From the NCBI GenBank assembly GCA_026390075.1, contig JAPLGP010000055.1, forward strand, positions 1 to 64,000: 64,000 bases of DNA, in the 5' to 3' direction. The stretch is from Campylobacterales bacterium. Its GTDB lineage: Bacteria > Campylobacterota > Campylobacteria > Campylobacterales > Sulfurimonadaceae. The notes beneath the pieces are model-generated. The model did no database searches. It had not been told where the DNA came from and saw only the letters and a program-made list of their open reading frames with translations. Positions 52,866-61,340 of the stretch are shown one piece after another. The translations under genes and the position numbers were made by a program. The number at the start of each line of letters is the position of its first letter. The first letter of the stretch is position 1.

Positions 52866-55099
52866 GCGAAACTCTCATAGGACAAATCGACAAAATCCTT
52901 TTTGAAGAGGATGGATTTTTTATCGCTGTTTTAAAAACAAAAGAGAAAATCAGCGGTACTTACTATGAGAGTGATGTCGCAAACCTCAAAGGCTCTGCCA
53001 TAACGCTCAAAGGTGTTTGGCAAGAGCATAAAAAACACGGAAAAACTTTCAAATTTGACTTTTTAAAGGTCAATCAAAATCAACTCTTTTTCTTCCTAAA
53101 CAAAATCATTAAAGGCTTTACAAAGAGTCTGACAAGTGAACTCATCGAGCATTTTGGAAATGAAAAACTGATTGATATTTTAGACAATGATATCGAAAGA
53201 CTTTTAGAGTTTAACGGCATCAAAGAAAAACGGCTCAAAAAGATTCAAGCATCTTGGAAACAGTTTCGCTCCATGCGAGAGTTTGGGGAGTTTTTGGCTC
53301 CTTACGATGTTTCTCCTGCAATGCTGACCACCATCGCAACCGCTATGAAAGATGTGGAAAATCCATGTGAAAAGATAAAAAACAATCCCTATATTTTGAC
53401 TTCCATAAACTCCATAGGCTTTAAAAGAGCGGACGAGTTGGCTCTTAAAATGGGCGTGGAGAGAGAAAATGAGGGTCGCATAAGTTCTGCTATGGATTTT
53501 GTGCTTTTGAACTATTGCGAACAGCAGGGCAACAGTTGTGTGGCGAAAGAGGTTCTTTTTTCTGGGTTGAATGAGCTTTTAGGTTTTAGCGGTAAAAATC
53601 ATCTTTATGAGGTGGCACTCATCGAGAGAGTTGCCGAGCAAAGTATAGTTATTATGAAAAATGAGCGAGTTTCTCCTGCGAGACTTTACGATGCGGAAAA
53701 GTTTTTGTACGATACTTTTAAAGCAAGAGCAAAGATGGACAGCGGCGGTTTTGTAAAAGATTTGGATGCATTCTTGGCATGTGGAAATCTTCAACTCGGC
53801 GAACAGCAAAAAGAGGCGGTTGCGATTATAAACAACGGTGCATCTTTGCTTTTTTTGGTCGGTTACGCGGGAACGGGGAAAAGCACAACATCTAAAACTA
53901 TCCTTGATTTACTCAACACCAGATATGAAAAACAAGAGATTATGACTTGTGCTTTGAGTGGCATTGCTTCACAACGCATTGCCGATACGACGGGGTATGA
54001 GAGTGCAACGATACAGTCGCTTTTGGTAAAACATGAATCTCGTGATACTTTTCCCTACTCGGTCATGCTCATAGATGAAGCGTCGATGATAAACTCTTCT
54101 CTTTTTGCACGGCTTTTGGCGAAAGTGAGTAAAAGTGCAATCCTCATCATAGTCGGCGATGATGCCCAACTCCCGCCAATAGGGGCTGGAAATGTTTTGA
54201 GTGACGCCTTGACGCTTCAAATCGCTCCCATAGTTAAGCTTACAAAAATTTATAGACAGAGTGAAGACCAAGCTATAACACTCATCGCAAATGAGATTCG
54301 CCTTGGAAATGTTCCTGAATATAGAAAAAAATATGAAGACTTTGAGTTTATAGATGTCTCCATTCAAAACTATTATGGACTTAAAAATCAGCTCTCATCA
54401 AACGAGTTGCAAGAACTAAGAGAAGAGAATTCAAACGCAATAGTTTCTGAGATAATGCATAAGGTTTTAGAAAACATTGAAAAAGCAAGATACAGACTCA
54501 AAAACAAAGAGATAAAAGAGTATCTTAACTATTTTCAAGTGATAACGCCCATGAAAGGCGGAGTTTTAGGCTCAAACAATCTCAATAGTGTTTTGCAGGA
54601 GTATTTCAACCCAAACCCTAAAAAGTTCGTAAAAAAGGGCGGTGCAGAGTTTCGGCTGATGGATAAAGTGGTGCATACCAAAAATGAGAACATGACTTCG
54701 TGGAGTGGTGAAGGCTTTAAGATGGGCGAAGATTCGGCACAAAGACGCATCTTTAACGGCATGAGCGGACTGCTTTTTAATATTGAAGAGGAGGATGAAC
54801 AGGTTTTTGTTTTTTATCCGAGTGAGGATATCGTGGTTGTTTATGAGTATGAGGAGATTAAGTCTTATTTGATGCTCTCTTACGCTTTGACAATCCATAA
54901 AGTGCAGGGAATGGAGTATGACATCGTCGTTATTCCGATGAGTTTTACGCACTTTATTATGCATAACACAAAGCTTATTTATACGGCAATTACAAGGGCA
55001 AAACATAAGTGTATCCTCATAGGAGAGGGAAGTGCATTTGAGAGTGCCTGTCGCAAGTTTGAAGTCACACGGCGAGATACCGTGCTTTTGGAGTTGTAA
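52862..55099 (+). CDS. recD2: RecD2-like superfamily 1B helicase
   Basis: A 745-aa ATP-dependent DNA helicase. The N-terminal region (about 1-290) has an OB-like start and helix-hairpin-helix repeats (LEFNGIKEKRLKKI, SINSIGFKRADELA). Helicase motifs follow: Walker A GYAGTGKSTT (near 340), MLIDEASMI, VGDDAQLPPIG and, late, YALTIHKVQGMEYDIVVIP. RecD2 proteins act without RecBC in DNA repair and replication. The start is a TTG at 52862 overlapping the mutY end by four bases, so the two are coupled. One motif copy is inside. Confidence 0.9.
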   Translation: MSETLIGQIDKILFEEDGFFIAVLKTKEKISGTYYESDVANLKGSAITLKGVWQEHKKHGKTFKFDFLKVNQNQLFFFLNKIIKGFTKSLTSELIEHFGNEKLIDILDNDIERLLEFNGIKEKRLKKIQASWKQFRSMREFGEFLAPYDVSPAMLTTIATAMKDVENPCEKIKNNPYILTSINSIGFKRADELALKMGVERENEGRISSAMDFVLLNYCEQQGNSCVAKEVLFSGLNELLGFSGKNHLYEVALIERVAEQSIVIMKNERVSPARLYDAEKFLYDTFKARAKMDSGGFVKDLDAFLACGNLQLGEQQKEAVAIINNGASLLFLVGYAGTGKSTTSKTILDLLNTRYEKQEIMTCALSGIASQRIADTTGYESATIQSLLVKHESRDTFPYSVMLIDEASMINSSLFARLLAKVSKSAILIIVGDDAQLPPIGAGNVLSDALTLQIAPIVKLTKIYRQSEDQAITLIANEIRLGNVPEYRKKYEDFEFIDVSIQNYYGLKNQLSSNELQELREENSNAIVSEIMHKVLENIEKARYRLKNKEIKEYLNYFQVITPMKGGVLGSNNLNSVLQEYFNPNPKKFVKKGGAEFRLMDKVVHTKNENMTSWSGEGFKMGEDSAQRRIFNGMSGLLFNIEEEDEQVFVFYPSEDIVVVYEYEEIKSYLMLSYALTIHKVQGMEYDIVVIPMSFTHFIMHNTKLIYTAITRAKHKCILIGEGSAFESACRKFEVTRRDTVLLEL
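53776..53786 (+). repeat. GGCATGTGGAA motif copy in the recD2-like gene
   Basis: Exact copy, read Ala-Cys-Gly. Confidence 0.85.
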
Positions 55100-55104
55100 G
55101 TTTT

Positions 55105-55458
55105 TTAAAGAACTGTTATGCAGTCTTCAGCTTTTGGAACAAGACATAAAAAACTATAACTCTCCTCTCCTAAAGTTTCATAGGCATGTGGAATATTTGC
55201 GGGAATAAGTAAAACATCCCCCGCAACTGCTTCAAAACTAGTATCGCCAATAATCACTTTTGCACGACCACTCAAAACATACTGCTCATGTTCTATGATA
55301 TTTGTATGAAGTGGCATATGTCCACCTGCTTCGATTGTGAAGTTTCGCATTGCAAAGTTTGGCGACTCTTCTGGTGAGAGAAGCATCTTCATAGCAACCC
55401 CTTTTCCAGCTTTTTGAGGCATTGCCTCTACAGTACTGATTTTTTTATGGATAAACAT
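55105..55458 (-). CDS. Cupin-domain protein
   Basis: A 117-aa single-domain cupin. Metal-binding motif 1 is HMPLHTNIIEHEQYVLSG and motif 2 is PANIPHAYETLG. Small cupins of this type bind a divalent metal; substrates vary and none is suggested by context. It converges on the recD2-like gene. One motif copy codes part of motif 2. Confidence 0.85.
   Translation of the reverse strand: MFIHKKISTVEAMPQKAGKGVAMKMLLSPEESPNFAMRNFTIEAGGHMPLHTNIIEHEQYVLSGRAKVIIGDTSFEAVAGDVLLIPANIPHAYETLGEESYSFLCLVPKAEDCITVL
55183..55193 (+). repeat. GGCATGTGGAA motif copy in the cupin gene
   Basis: Exact copy, coding Pro-His-Ala on the gene strand at cupin motif 2, where the His is expected. Confidence 0.85.
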
Positions 55459-55561
55459 TTTGAACCTCTTGATAGTATAAAATTTAATTTATAGTACCAT
55501 AATTTTCTTTGACTTTTTTTATGCTAAAGTAACACTTCTTAATCTTATAAAAAGAGTTTGT

Positions 55562-56434
55562 ATGTATTTTCATCGTATTCATATTGAAGTGACTAATATT
55601 TGTGGTCTTTCATGTAGTTTTTGTCCGCCAAAACTACAACCAACAAAAACAATGTCACTTCCTTTTTTTGAAAAAGTACTTCAAGAGCTTCGCCCCTTTA
55701 CAAAATCTTTGGCTTTTCATGTTATGGGCGACCCTCTTACGCTCTCAAATCTTTGGGAGTATTTAAACATTGCACAGACTTATGGCTTTGAAGTGGAACT
55801 TACTACAAGCGGATATTATCTTAGTAAAACTTCTGTAGATGTGTTGTTTCACAAGGCTGTGCGACAACTCAACATTTCACTGAACGCTTACAATAAAAAT
55901 AGTTTAAATCTTAGTTTTGATGCGTATATGAATGGTGTATTTATGGCATGTGGAAATAAGTTGCAAGACTTTCCAAAACCATTTATAAATCTGCGAGTTT
56001 GGAATCTTGACGAGGAATTTTCTGAGATCGAGTTTAATAGACTTTTATTTTTAAAATTAGAAAATTATTTTGATGTGAAAATAGATACAGAGGTGATTTA
56101 TAAAAACAAAATAAAATCTCTTCGTCTTGCTTCAAAAATACTCCTTCATTTTGATAACTATTTTGAGTGGCCATCGTTAAAAAGTACACATGAGAGCGAT
56201 GCACCTTGTTATGGTTTGAAATCGCATATAGGCATATTGGCGGATGGAACTGCTGTGCCGTGTTGTCTTGATGGAGAAGGTGTTATAAATCTTGGTAATT
56301 TACACAAGAGCTCACTTGCAGAGGTACTTCATTCTGGGAGAGCAAAGGCTATGATTGAGGGATTTGCACATGGCAAAGCTGTTGAAGAGCTTTGCCGAAA
56401 ATGTAGTTATAAAGAGCGTTTTAAAACAATATAG
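55562..56434 (+). CDS. Radical SAM/SPASM protein
   Basis: A 290-aa protein. The radical SAM cluster motif is CGLSCSFC (CxxxCxxC, about 14-21). A C-terminal SPASM-like region has CYGLKSHIGILADGTAVPCC and a final ELCRKCSY. SPASM proteins modify peptides, proteins or small molecules and bind auxiliary clusters. No substrate peptide is adjacent, so it is more likely metabolic. One motif copy lies inside. Confidence 0.85.
   Translation: MYFHRIHIEVTNICGLSCSFCPPKLQPTKTMSLPFFEKVLQELRPFTKSLAFHVMGDPLTLSNLWEYLNIAQTYGFEVELTTSGYYLSKTSVDVLFHKAVRQLNISLNAYNKNSLNLSFDAYMNGVFMACGNKLQDFPKPFINLRVWNLDEEFSEIEFNRLLFLKLENYFDVKIDTEVIYKNKIKSLRLASKILLHFDNYFEWPSLKSTHESDAPCYGLKSHIGILADGTAVPCCLDGEGVINLGNLHKSSLAEVLHSGRAKAMIEGFAHGKAVEELCRKCSYKERFKTI
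55945..55955 (+). repeat. GGCATGTGGAA motif copy in the radical SAM/SPASM gene
   Basis: Exact copy, read Ala-Cys-Gly. It is the last copy in the window; the following 8 kb has none. Confidence 0.85.
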
Positions 56435-58192
56435 TCATGAGTCATGATGCGTCTCTGGTGCTATTGCACTCACATCCATATGTTCTATATTTATACCCTT
56501 TCCATCGATACATTCAGGGCAGATAGCTTTTGCTCGAGACATAAGAACAGGAATATAAAAGAGTGAAACAAGTGTAGAAGCGATACTTCCAAAGATGAGG
56601 GCAATACCAAGTCCACCAAAAATTGGGTCAGTTGCGAGGAGTAAACTTCCTAAAATAATTGCGACAGCCGTGAGTAAAATCGGTTTTGCCCTTGTGGATG
56701 TTGATATGGCGATAGCTCTGTTTTTTTCTATACCGCTTTCAATGAGTGACCTTGTAAAATCTATGAGAAGCAGTGAACTTCTAGCACTAATTCCCATGAG
56801 TGAGATGAACCCAATAAGTGATGTAGCAGTGAGATAGAAGTGCACATCTGTAAGTATGAGAGCAATGATATCTGTTATAAAATGCCCAATAATTACCCCG
56901 ATGATGGATAAAAAACTTCCTACTAAAACTATGCCACTCAGTGCAAAAGATTTATAATAAACAACCATTAAAAGGAACATAAGAACCAAAGCAGAGATGA
57001 ACGCTCCGCCTAAATCTCTAAATGTATCAAGAGAAACCTTCATCTCTCCATCCCAGCGCACCAAAACTTTTTCTTTTGTCTCTTTGTGAACCAACTCTAA
57101 GTCAAACATATAGGTACTCATGCCAGTTAATCTTGTGATATTAAAATCTCTTGAGAGTTTTTCTATCATTTTTTCTCTTGCATCCATAAGCGGATACACT
57201 TGGGATACTAAGTCACATTCAGCTGTTACTGAAACCATATTTCTCATATTTTTTTTAAAAATAGTTGGGTCGGCAACTGTAGGAACTATATCTACAACCT
57301 CTTTCATTGGAACCATTATTCCAGCCATATTTATTAGTTTTAATCTTGATAATTTTAATTCAAGCTCTTCTTTAGAAGGGTGTTCTAAAATCCTAGTTTC
57401 ATCTGTTAAACTGACAAAAATTGGAATTTGGTCTTGTTGTAAACCTGAATTTTTTATAGCAACAACGCTTCCCTTAAATGCCATATATAAGATATTACTC
57501 ACTTGCTCCACACTTAAATCACTGCCTATAATTTTTTCAACATTTGGAAGTACTTCAAATCTTGTATAAACATCATCTTGTAAAACATCAATATCTACGA
57601 GTCCTTCAGTCTCTTTGAGTGCATCATACACAACTTTGGAAGTTTCTCTTAAAAGTAAATTATCTTTACCAAATAAATTAACAACTATGGTTGCAAATGT
57701 CGGTGGACCTGAGGGCATTTCTATGAATTTTACTGTAGCACCTTTATAAACACTTTCACATTTTTGTTGAATAATAGGTCTTATTCTATGTATCATCATG
57801 TAAGATGCTTCATCTCGTCCATGTTTATCGGTTAAATTTACAACGATTTCTGCTTGGCTTTTTAAACTCTTAAAAGAACTCCCCTTTACGAGCCCTGCAT
57901 AATCAAGCGGAGCACCTTGCGCTAAAAACATCTCTATATTTAAAATCTCTTTTTCTTGCTTTAAGTTATCTAAAACACACTCAACAACTTCTTTTGTCTG
58001 ATTGATAGTGCTGTTGGTTGCAGTATCAACATAAATACTGAAAGTATTTGCACTTTTTCCAGGTAACATTTTTGCAAGAACTATTCTCGTTGGTATCATC
58101 ATAAGAGAGAAAATCAAAAGTCCTAAGACTATAAATCCGATTTTTCTTTGCTCTTTTCTATCACTAGCAATTTTATATATATACTCTTCCAT
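56435..58192 (-). CDS. RND efflux transporter, C-terminal half (in-frame split)
   Basis: A 585-aa protein equal to the second half of an AcrB-type RND pump. It opens with the TM7-like helix (about 18-38), has a large periplasmic porter domain (about 45-375) and then five helices, including ATSLIGFISLMGISARSSLLLIDF. Its ATG is in the same frame as the N-terminal half, just after that half's TAG stop and one codon. An AAGGA lies 12 bases upstream, so reinitiation is conceivable. Whether the two halves form a working split pump or a pump lost to an amber mutation is open. Confidence 0.8.
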   Translation of the reverse strand: MEEYIYKIASDRKEQRKIGFIVLGLLIFSLMMIPTRIVLAKMLPGKSANTFSIYVDTATNSTINQTKEVVECVLDNLKQEKEILNIEMFLAQGAPLDYAGLVKGSSFKSLKSQAEIVVNLTDKHGRDEASYMMIHRIRPIIQQKCESVYKGATVKFIEMPSGPPTFATIVVNLFGKDNLLLRETSKVVYDALKETEGLVDIDVLQDDVYTRFEVLPNVEKIIGSDLSVEQVSNILYMAFKGSVVAIKNSGLQQDQIPIFVSLTDETRILEHPSKEELELKLSRLKLINMAGIMVPMKEVVDIVPTVADPTIFKKNMRNMVSVTAECDLVSQVYPLMDAREKMIEKLSRDFNITRLTGMSTYMFDLELVHKETKEKVLVRWDGEMKVSLDTFRDLGGAFISALVLMFLLMVVYYKSFALSGIVLVGSFLSIIGVIIGHFITDIIALILTDVHFYLTATSLIGFISLMGISARSSLLLIDFTRSLIESGIEKNRAIAISTSTRAKPILLTAVAIILGSLLLATDPIFGGLGIALIFGSIASTLVSLFYIPVLMSRAKAICPECIDGKGINIEHMDVSAIAPETHHDS

Positions 58193-58195
58193 AAT

Positions 58196-59770
58196 CTAAT
58201 GATGTCCTTTAACTTGTTTGACTAATTTTTTTGCTAAATAAGGAGTAAACACATAGGCTACAAATAAAGATACAGCAAGAGCAACAGGAACATTGAGTGG
58301 AATTGGTAGCATAAATTGCCCCATCATTCCACCAACAAAAGCCATAGGTATCATTGTAAGCATAATAGCAATCGTTGCTATGTTTGTGGATGGACCTATT
58401 TCATCGGTAGCTTCAATAATTATTTGGTCAAAATCTTTATGCGCAGATTCTTTTAAGTGCATTCGCCTATGTATATTTTCAATAACAATAATTGCATCAT
58501 CCACGATAAGACCAAGACTAAGTAAAAATGCAAAAAGAGTAATTCTGTTAATAGTTTGGTCAGTCATAAGTGCTATGAAAAGAGTAGCAGCAAGTATCAT
58601 GGGAACTGCAATTGTTACAACAAGAGACTCTCTCCATCCTAAAAAAGGAATAAGTATAAGTGAAATGATAGCGATTGTAAGAACAAGGTGATGCACTAAC
58701 TCATTTACGGCTTCATTGGCTCTTTCTCCATAGTTTCTTGTTATGATGTATCCAAGACCATGTTTGCTCAGCTCTTCTTCACTCTCTTTAAGTGTTTCTG
58801 TAATACTCTCGGCTAAATGAACGGCGTTTGTTCCCTTAAGTTTGGAGATAGTCATTGTAACTTGGTCTTGTGCGTCCGTAAAAGGTGCACCATCTGCTTG
58901 ATAGCTAATAAGTGCATCTTGATAGTTTTGTATGTCATAAAAATATTGCACATCTGCTATATCTTTAAGATATATAAGTGAGTCCATGTATTTGGCAACA
59001 ATCAAATTTTGGAGGTCTTCTATGTCATTAATAGCATTCTTTACACCAAATACGATGAGCGTATTGTCCTTTGTAGGCAGATCAACTTCTGGAGAATTTT
59101 TTGCAATAGCTTGGATTGATTGAACAACTTGACCGATGGATATATGATAACCAGAGAGTTTGTCTAGGTCTAAGAGAACATTAAATTGTGGTTTTTTTGC
59201 ACCTTTTAAAGTAGTTTTTGAAATATGTTCTATAGAATTTATCTCTTGTTGAATATCTTTTATCTGTTTATATAAAACAATATGATCAATACCTTTTTCT
59301 TCTTTTTTGTAAAAAGCTACTGTAACTATCGGAACATCAATATCAATGTCAAAAGGCTTTACAAGTGGCATCATGGTTCCGCCTGGGAGTGCATCCATAT
59401 TTTGCATAACTTTATCATAGAGTTTTAAGTTTGATGACTCTCTATCTTCACCAATGTCGTATTGTATGTTTAACATACCAACATTGTGCATTGCCGTAGA
59501 GTAAATATCCTTTATGCCCTTTATTTCACTTATTCTTCGCTCTAGTGGTTTTAAAATTGCATTGTTAATCTCATCTGGCGAAGCGCCTGGCATAGGAACG
59601 ATTATAGAACCACCACTTACTGCAATCTGAGGGTCTTCTTCTCTGGGCATAATTTCTAAAGATATATAACCTAATGAAAGTATAGAAAATGCAAGAATAG
59701 CAGTTAACGGATTATTTAAAAAAGCTTTTGCCAGATAACCTGCAATATTGTTAATTTTGTATGGTTTCAT
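58196..59770 (-). CDS. RND efflux transporter, N-terminal half (in-frame split)
   Basis: A 524-aa protein: TM1 (about 19-37), porter domains (IMPREEDPQIAVSGGSIIVPMPGASPDEI), then TM2-TM6 with LSLGLIVDDAIIVIENIHRRM, which holds the Asp pair of the proton relay in RND pumps. It ends VKQVKGHH followed by TAG. The C-terminal half resumes one codon later in the same frame; together they make about 1,111 residues, the size of a complete pump. The start overlaps the upstream membrane-protein gene by four bases. No periplasmic adaptor or TolC gene is adjacent. Confidence 0.82.
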   Translation of the reverse strand: MKPYKINNIAGYLAKAFLNNPLTAILAFSILSLGYISLEIMPREEDPQIAVSGGSIIVPMPGASPDEINNAILKPLERRISEIKGIKDIYSTAMHNVGMLNIQYDIGEDRESSNLKLYDKVMQNMDALPGGTMMPLVKPFDIDIDVPIVTVAFYKKEEKGIDHIVLYKQIKDIQQEINSIEHISKTTLKGAKKPQFNVLLDLDKLSGYHISIGQVVQSIQAIAKNSPEVDLPTKDNTLIVFGVKNAINDIEDLQNLIVAKYMDSLIYLKDIADVQYFYDIQNYQDALISYQADGAPFTDAQDQVTMTISKLKGTNAVHLAESITETLKESEEELSKHGLGYIITRNYGERANEAVNELVHHLVLTIAIISLILIPFLGWRESLVVTIAVPMILAATLFIALMTDQTINRITLFAFLLSLGLIVDDAIIVIENIHRRMHLKESAHKDFDQIIIEATDEIGPSTNIATIAIMLTMIPMAFVGGMMGQFMLPIPLNVPVALAVSLFVAYVFTPYLAKKLVKQVKGHH

Positions 59771-60471
59771 TTTATTCCTGAATATTTATCATATGAACTT
59801 TTTAGAGAGTCGATAACAGTACTAATTTCACTTTTATCTAATATTGTTTCTGCAGTAGTTGAGTCTATATTTTTTAAAAAATCGCTCTCTTTTTGTCCAA
59901 CACCAAGTAATGCAATATTTGTAACAAGCCAATCATTCTTTTTAAGTTTAGCACGGTCTATAACGGTATTTACAAAATCTTCTCTATTTGTAAAGGATTG
60001 GTCTTGTAGTTTTAAAAGATTTTGGTATTGGTAATCATCTATGCCATAAGTTTTTAGGGTACCTAACATGTGTGGATTTACTTTGAAGTTTGTTGGTAGC
60101 TTGACATATCTTTTTGATTGAAATAGGTTTATTTTTTCATTATCAAACATCATATAGGCATCAATTTTTATGTCATAAAAATCGCTTTTTTTGCTTATCT
60201 CTAAGATTTTTTCAATTTTTGATATTTCATTTATATCAAAATGTGTTGAATATTTACGATTCATATCTTCGCTCTTGTCTTGAGAGAGAGTTGCTATGTA
60301 ATCCACTCTTGAATTAATGTATTTGATTTGAGCTAAATTGATTTTTTTATTATCATGCTCATAAAAATTTACTAGTTTTGTATCAATCGCTTTTAAGCAC
60401 AATAACCCCAATATTACAGTTGCAAGTATTGATAGCAATAATAATACTTTTACATTCTCTGTAAGTTTCAT
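59767..60471 (-). CDS. Membrane-anchored periplasmic protein of unknown function
   Basis: A 234-aa protein with one N-terminal transmembrane segment (about 9-28, VLLLLSILATVILGLLCL) and a hydrophilic, mostly helical remainder. I recognise no domain; it lacks the lipoyl/hairpin signature of a periplasmic adaptor. It overlaps the RND gene by four bases and is first in the operon, so it is probably an accessory subunit or regulator of that pump. Confidence 0.6.
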   Translation of the reverse strand: MKLTENVKVLLLLSILATVILGLLCLKAIDTKLVNFYEHDNKKINLAQIKYINSRVDYIATLSQDKSEDMNRKYSTHFDINEISKIEKILEISKKSDFYDIKIDAYMMFDNEKINLFQSKRYVKLPTNFKVNPHMLGTLKTYGIDDYQYQNLLKLQDQSFTNREDFVNTVIDRAKLKKNDWLVTNIALLGVGQKESDFLKNIDSTTAETILDKSEISTVIDSLKSSYDKYSGIK

Positions 60472-60656
60472 TTGTATCCTTTTTTTTGAGTAGTTTAATA
60501 AGAAGATTTTATATCATTAAAGCATAAAAAAACAATACTATTTATTTGTTATAGAAATATTAATACTATTTCTTACTTTATTACACAAAGTTACTATAAA
60601 TAATAAAAAATAATACCTTTCTAAAGCAGATATATTAAATAAGTTGATATGCTTAT

Positions 60657-60680
60657 GCTTATAAAATAAAGAAAGGGTGT
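60657..60680 (+). promoter_or_regulatory. Possible extended -10 promoter and RBS before the MORN-like gene
   Basis: TGCTTATAAA (60656-60665) looks like an extended -10, followed by a GAAAGGGTG ribosome-binding region. It is close to the ATG at 60684, so the leader would be very short. The 212-bp gap from 60472 is very AT-rich and otherwise shows nothing clear. Confidence 0.35.
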
Positions 60681-60683
60681 TTA

Positions 60684-61307
60684 ATGAAAAATGTATTATT
60701 TGTAACTATTTTAATGCTTGGATTGAGTTTAACTCTTAATGCAAGAGATATAGATGGAAATATAATTGTTGTAAAAAACGGTTTATCGTATGAAAAAGAT
60801 CAAAAAGAAGTTTTTACAGGGAATGCATATTTCTTTTTTGAAAATGGTAAAACAAAAAAAATCGTTCCTTATTATCAAGGATTAATGGATGGAAGATTGA
60901 CGGAATGGCGTAGCACAGGAGATATAAAAACGGTTGCTTACTTTAGAAAAGGAAAACAAGATGGTGAGTATATAGCTAATTATGAGAATGATAAAAAGGC
61001 GATAGTAGCTTATTTTAAAAATGGTTTACAAGATGGGGAAGTAAATACATGGCATGAAAATGGTAGAAAAAAAAGTAGTTCTTATTTTAAAAATGATCTT
61101 CAAGATGGTGAATCTAAAACTTGGTATGATAGTGGCAACCTTGCATCTCAAGGTAATTATATAAATGGTAAAAAAGATGGCATTCATAAAAAATGGCATG
61201 AAAACGGACAGTTAGGGTATAAAGCCTTTTTTGCTAATGACAAGGTAGTTGGAGAAATTGATATTTGGGATCAAAATGGTGTTTATGTACCAAAAAAGAG
61301 TATATAA
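60684..61307 (+). CDS. Exported MORN-like repeat protein (YwqK-type)
   Basis: A 207-aa protein with a signal peptide (MKNVLFVTILMLGLSLTLNA). Five or so repeats of about 22 residues follow, of the form YFKNGLQDGEVNTWHENGRKK, the MORN variant found in YwqK-family proteins. Such repeats form beta-hairpins that often bind membranes or partner proteins. Despite the antitoxin label of some YwqK proteins, an exported form is more likely structural. It lies 33 bases before the MotA-like gene and is probably in its operon. Confidence 0.8.
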   Translation: MKNVLFVTILMLGLSLTLNARDIDGNIIVVKNGLSYEKDQKEVFTGNAYFFFENGKTKKIVPYYQGLMDGRLTEWRSTGDIKTVAYFRKGKQDGEYIANYENDKKAIVAYFKNGLQDGEVNTWHENGRKKSSSYFKNDLQDGESKTWYDSGNLASQGNYINGKKDGIHKKWHENGQLGYKAFFANDKVVGEIDIWDQNGVYVPKKSI

Positions 61308-61340
61308 TTTCACTTTTTATCTAACATTTTAGGAACAAAT

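Noticed and set aside
769-55955. GGCATGTGGAW as a polar chromosome motif such as KOPS or Chi
   Set aside because: Orientation is balanced (18 plus, 19 minus) over the window with no switch point, whereas polar segregation or recombination motifs are skewed by replication arm.
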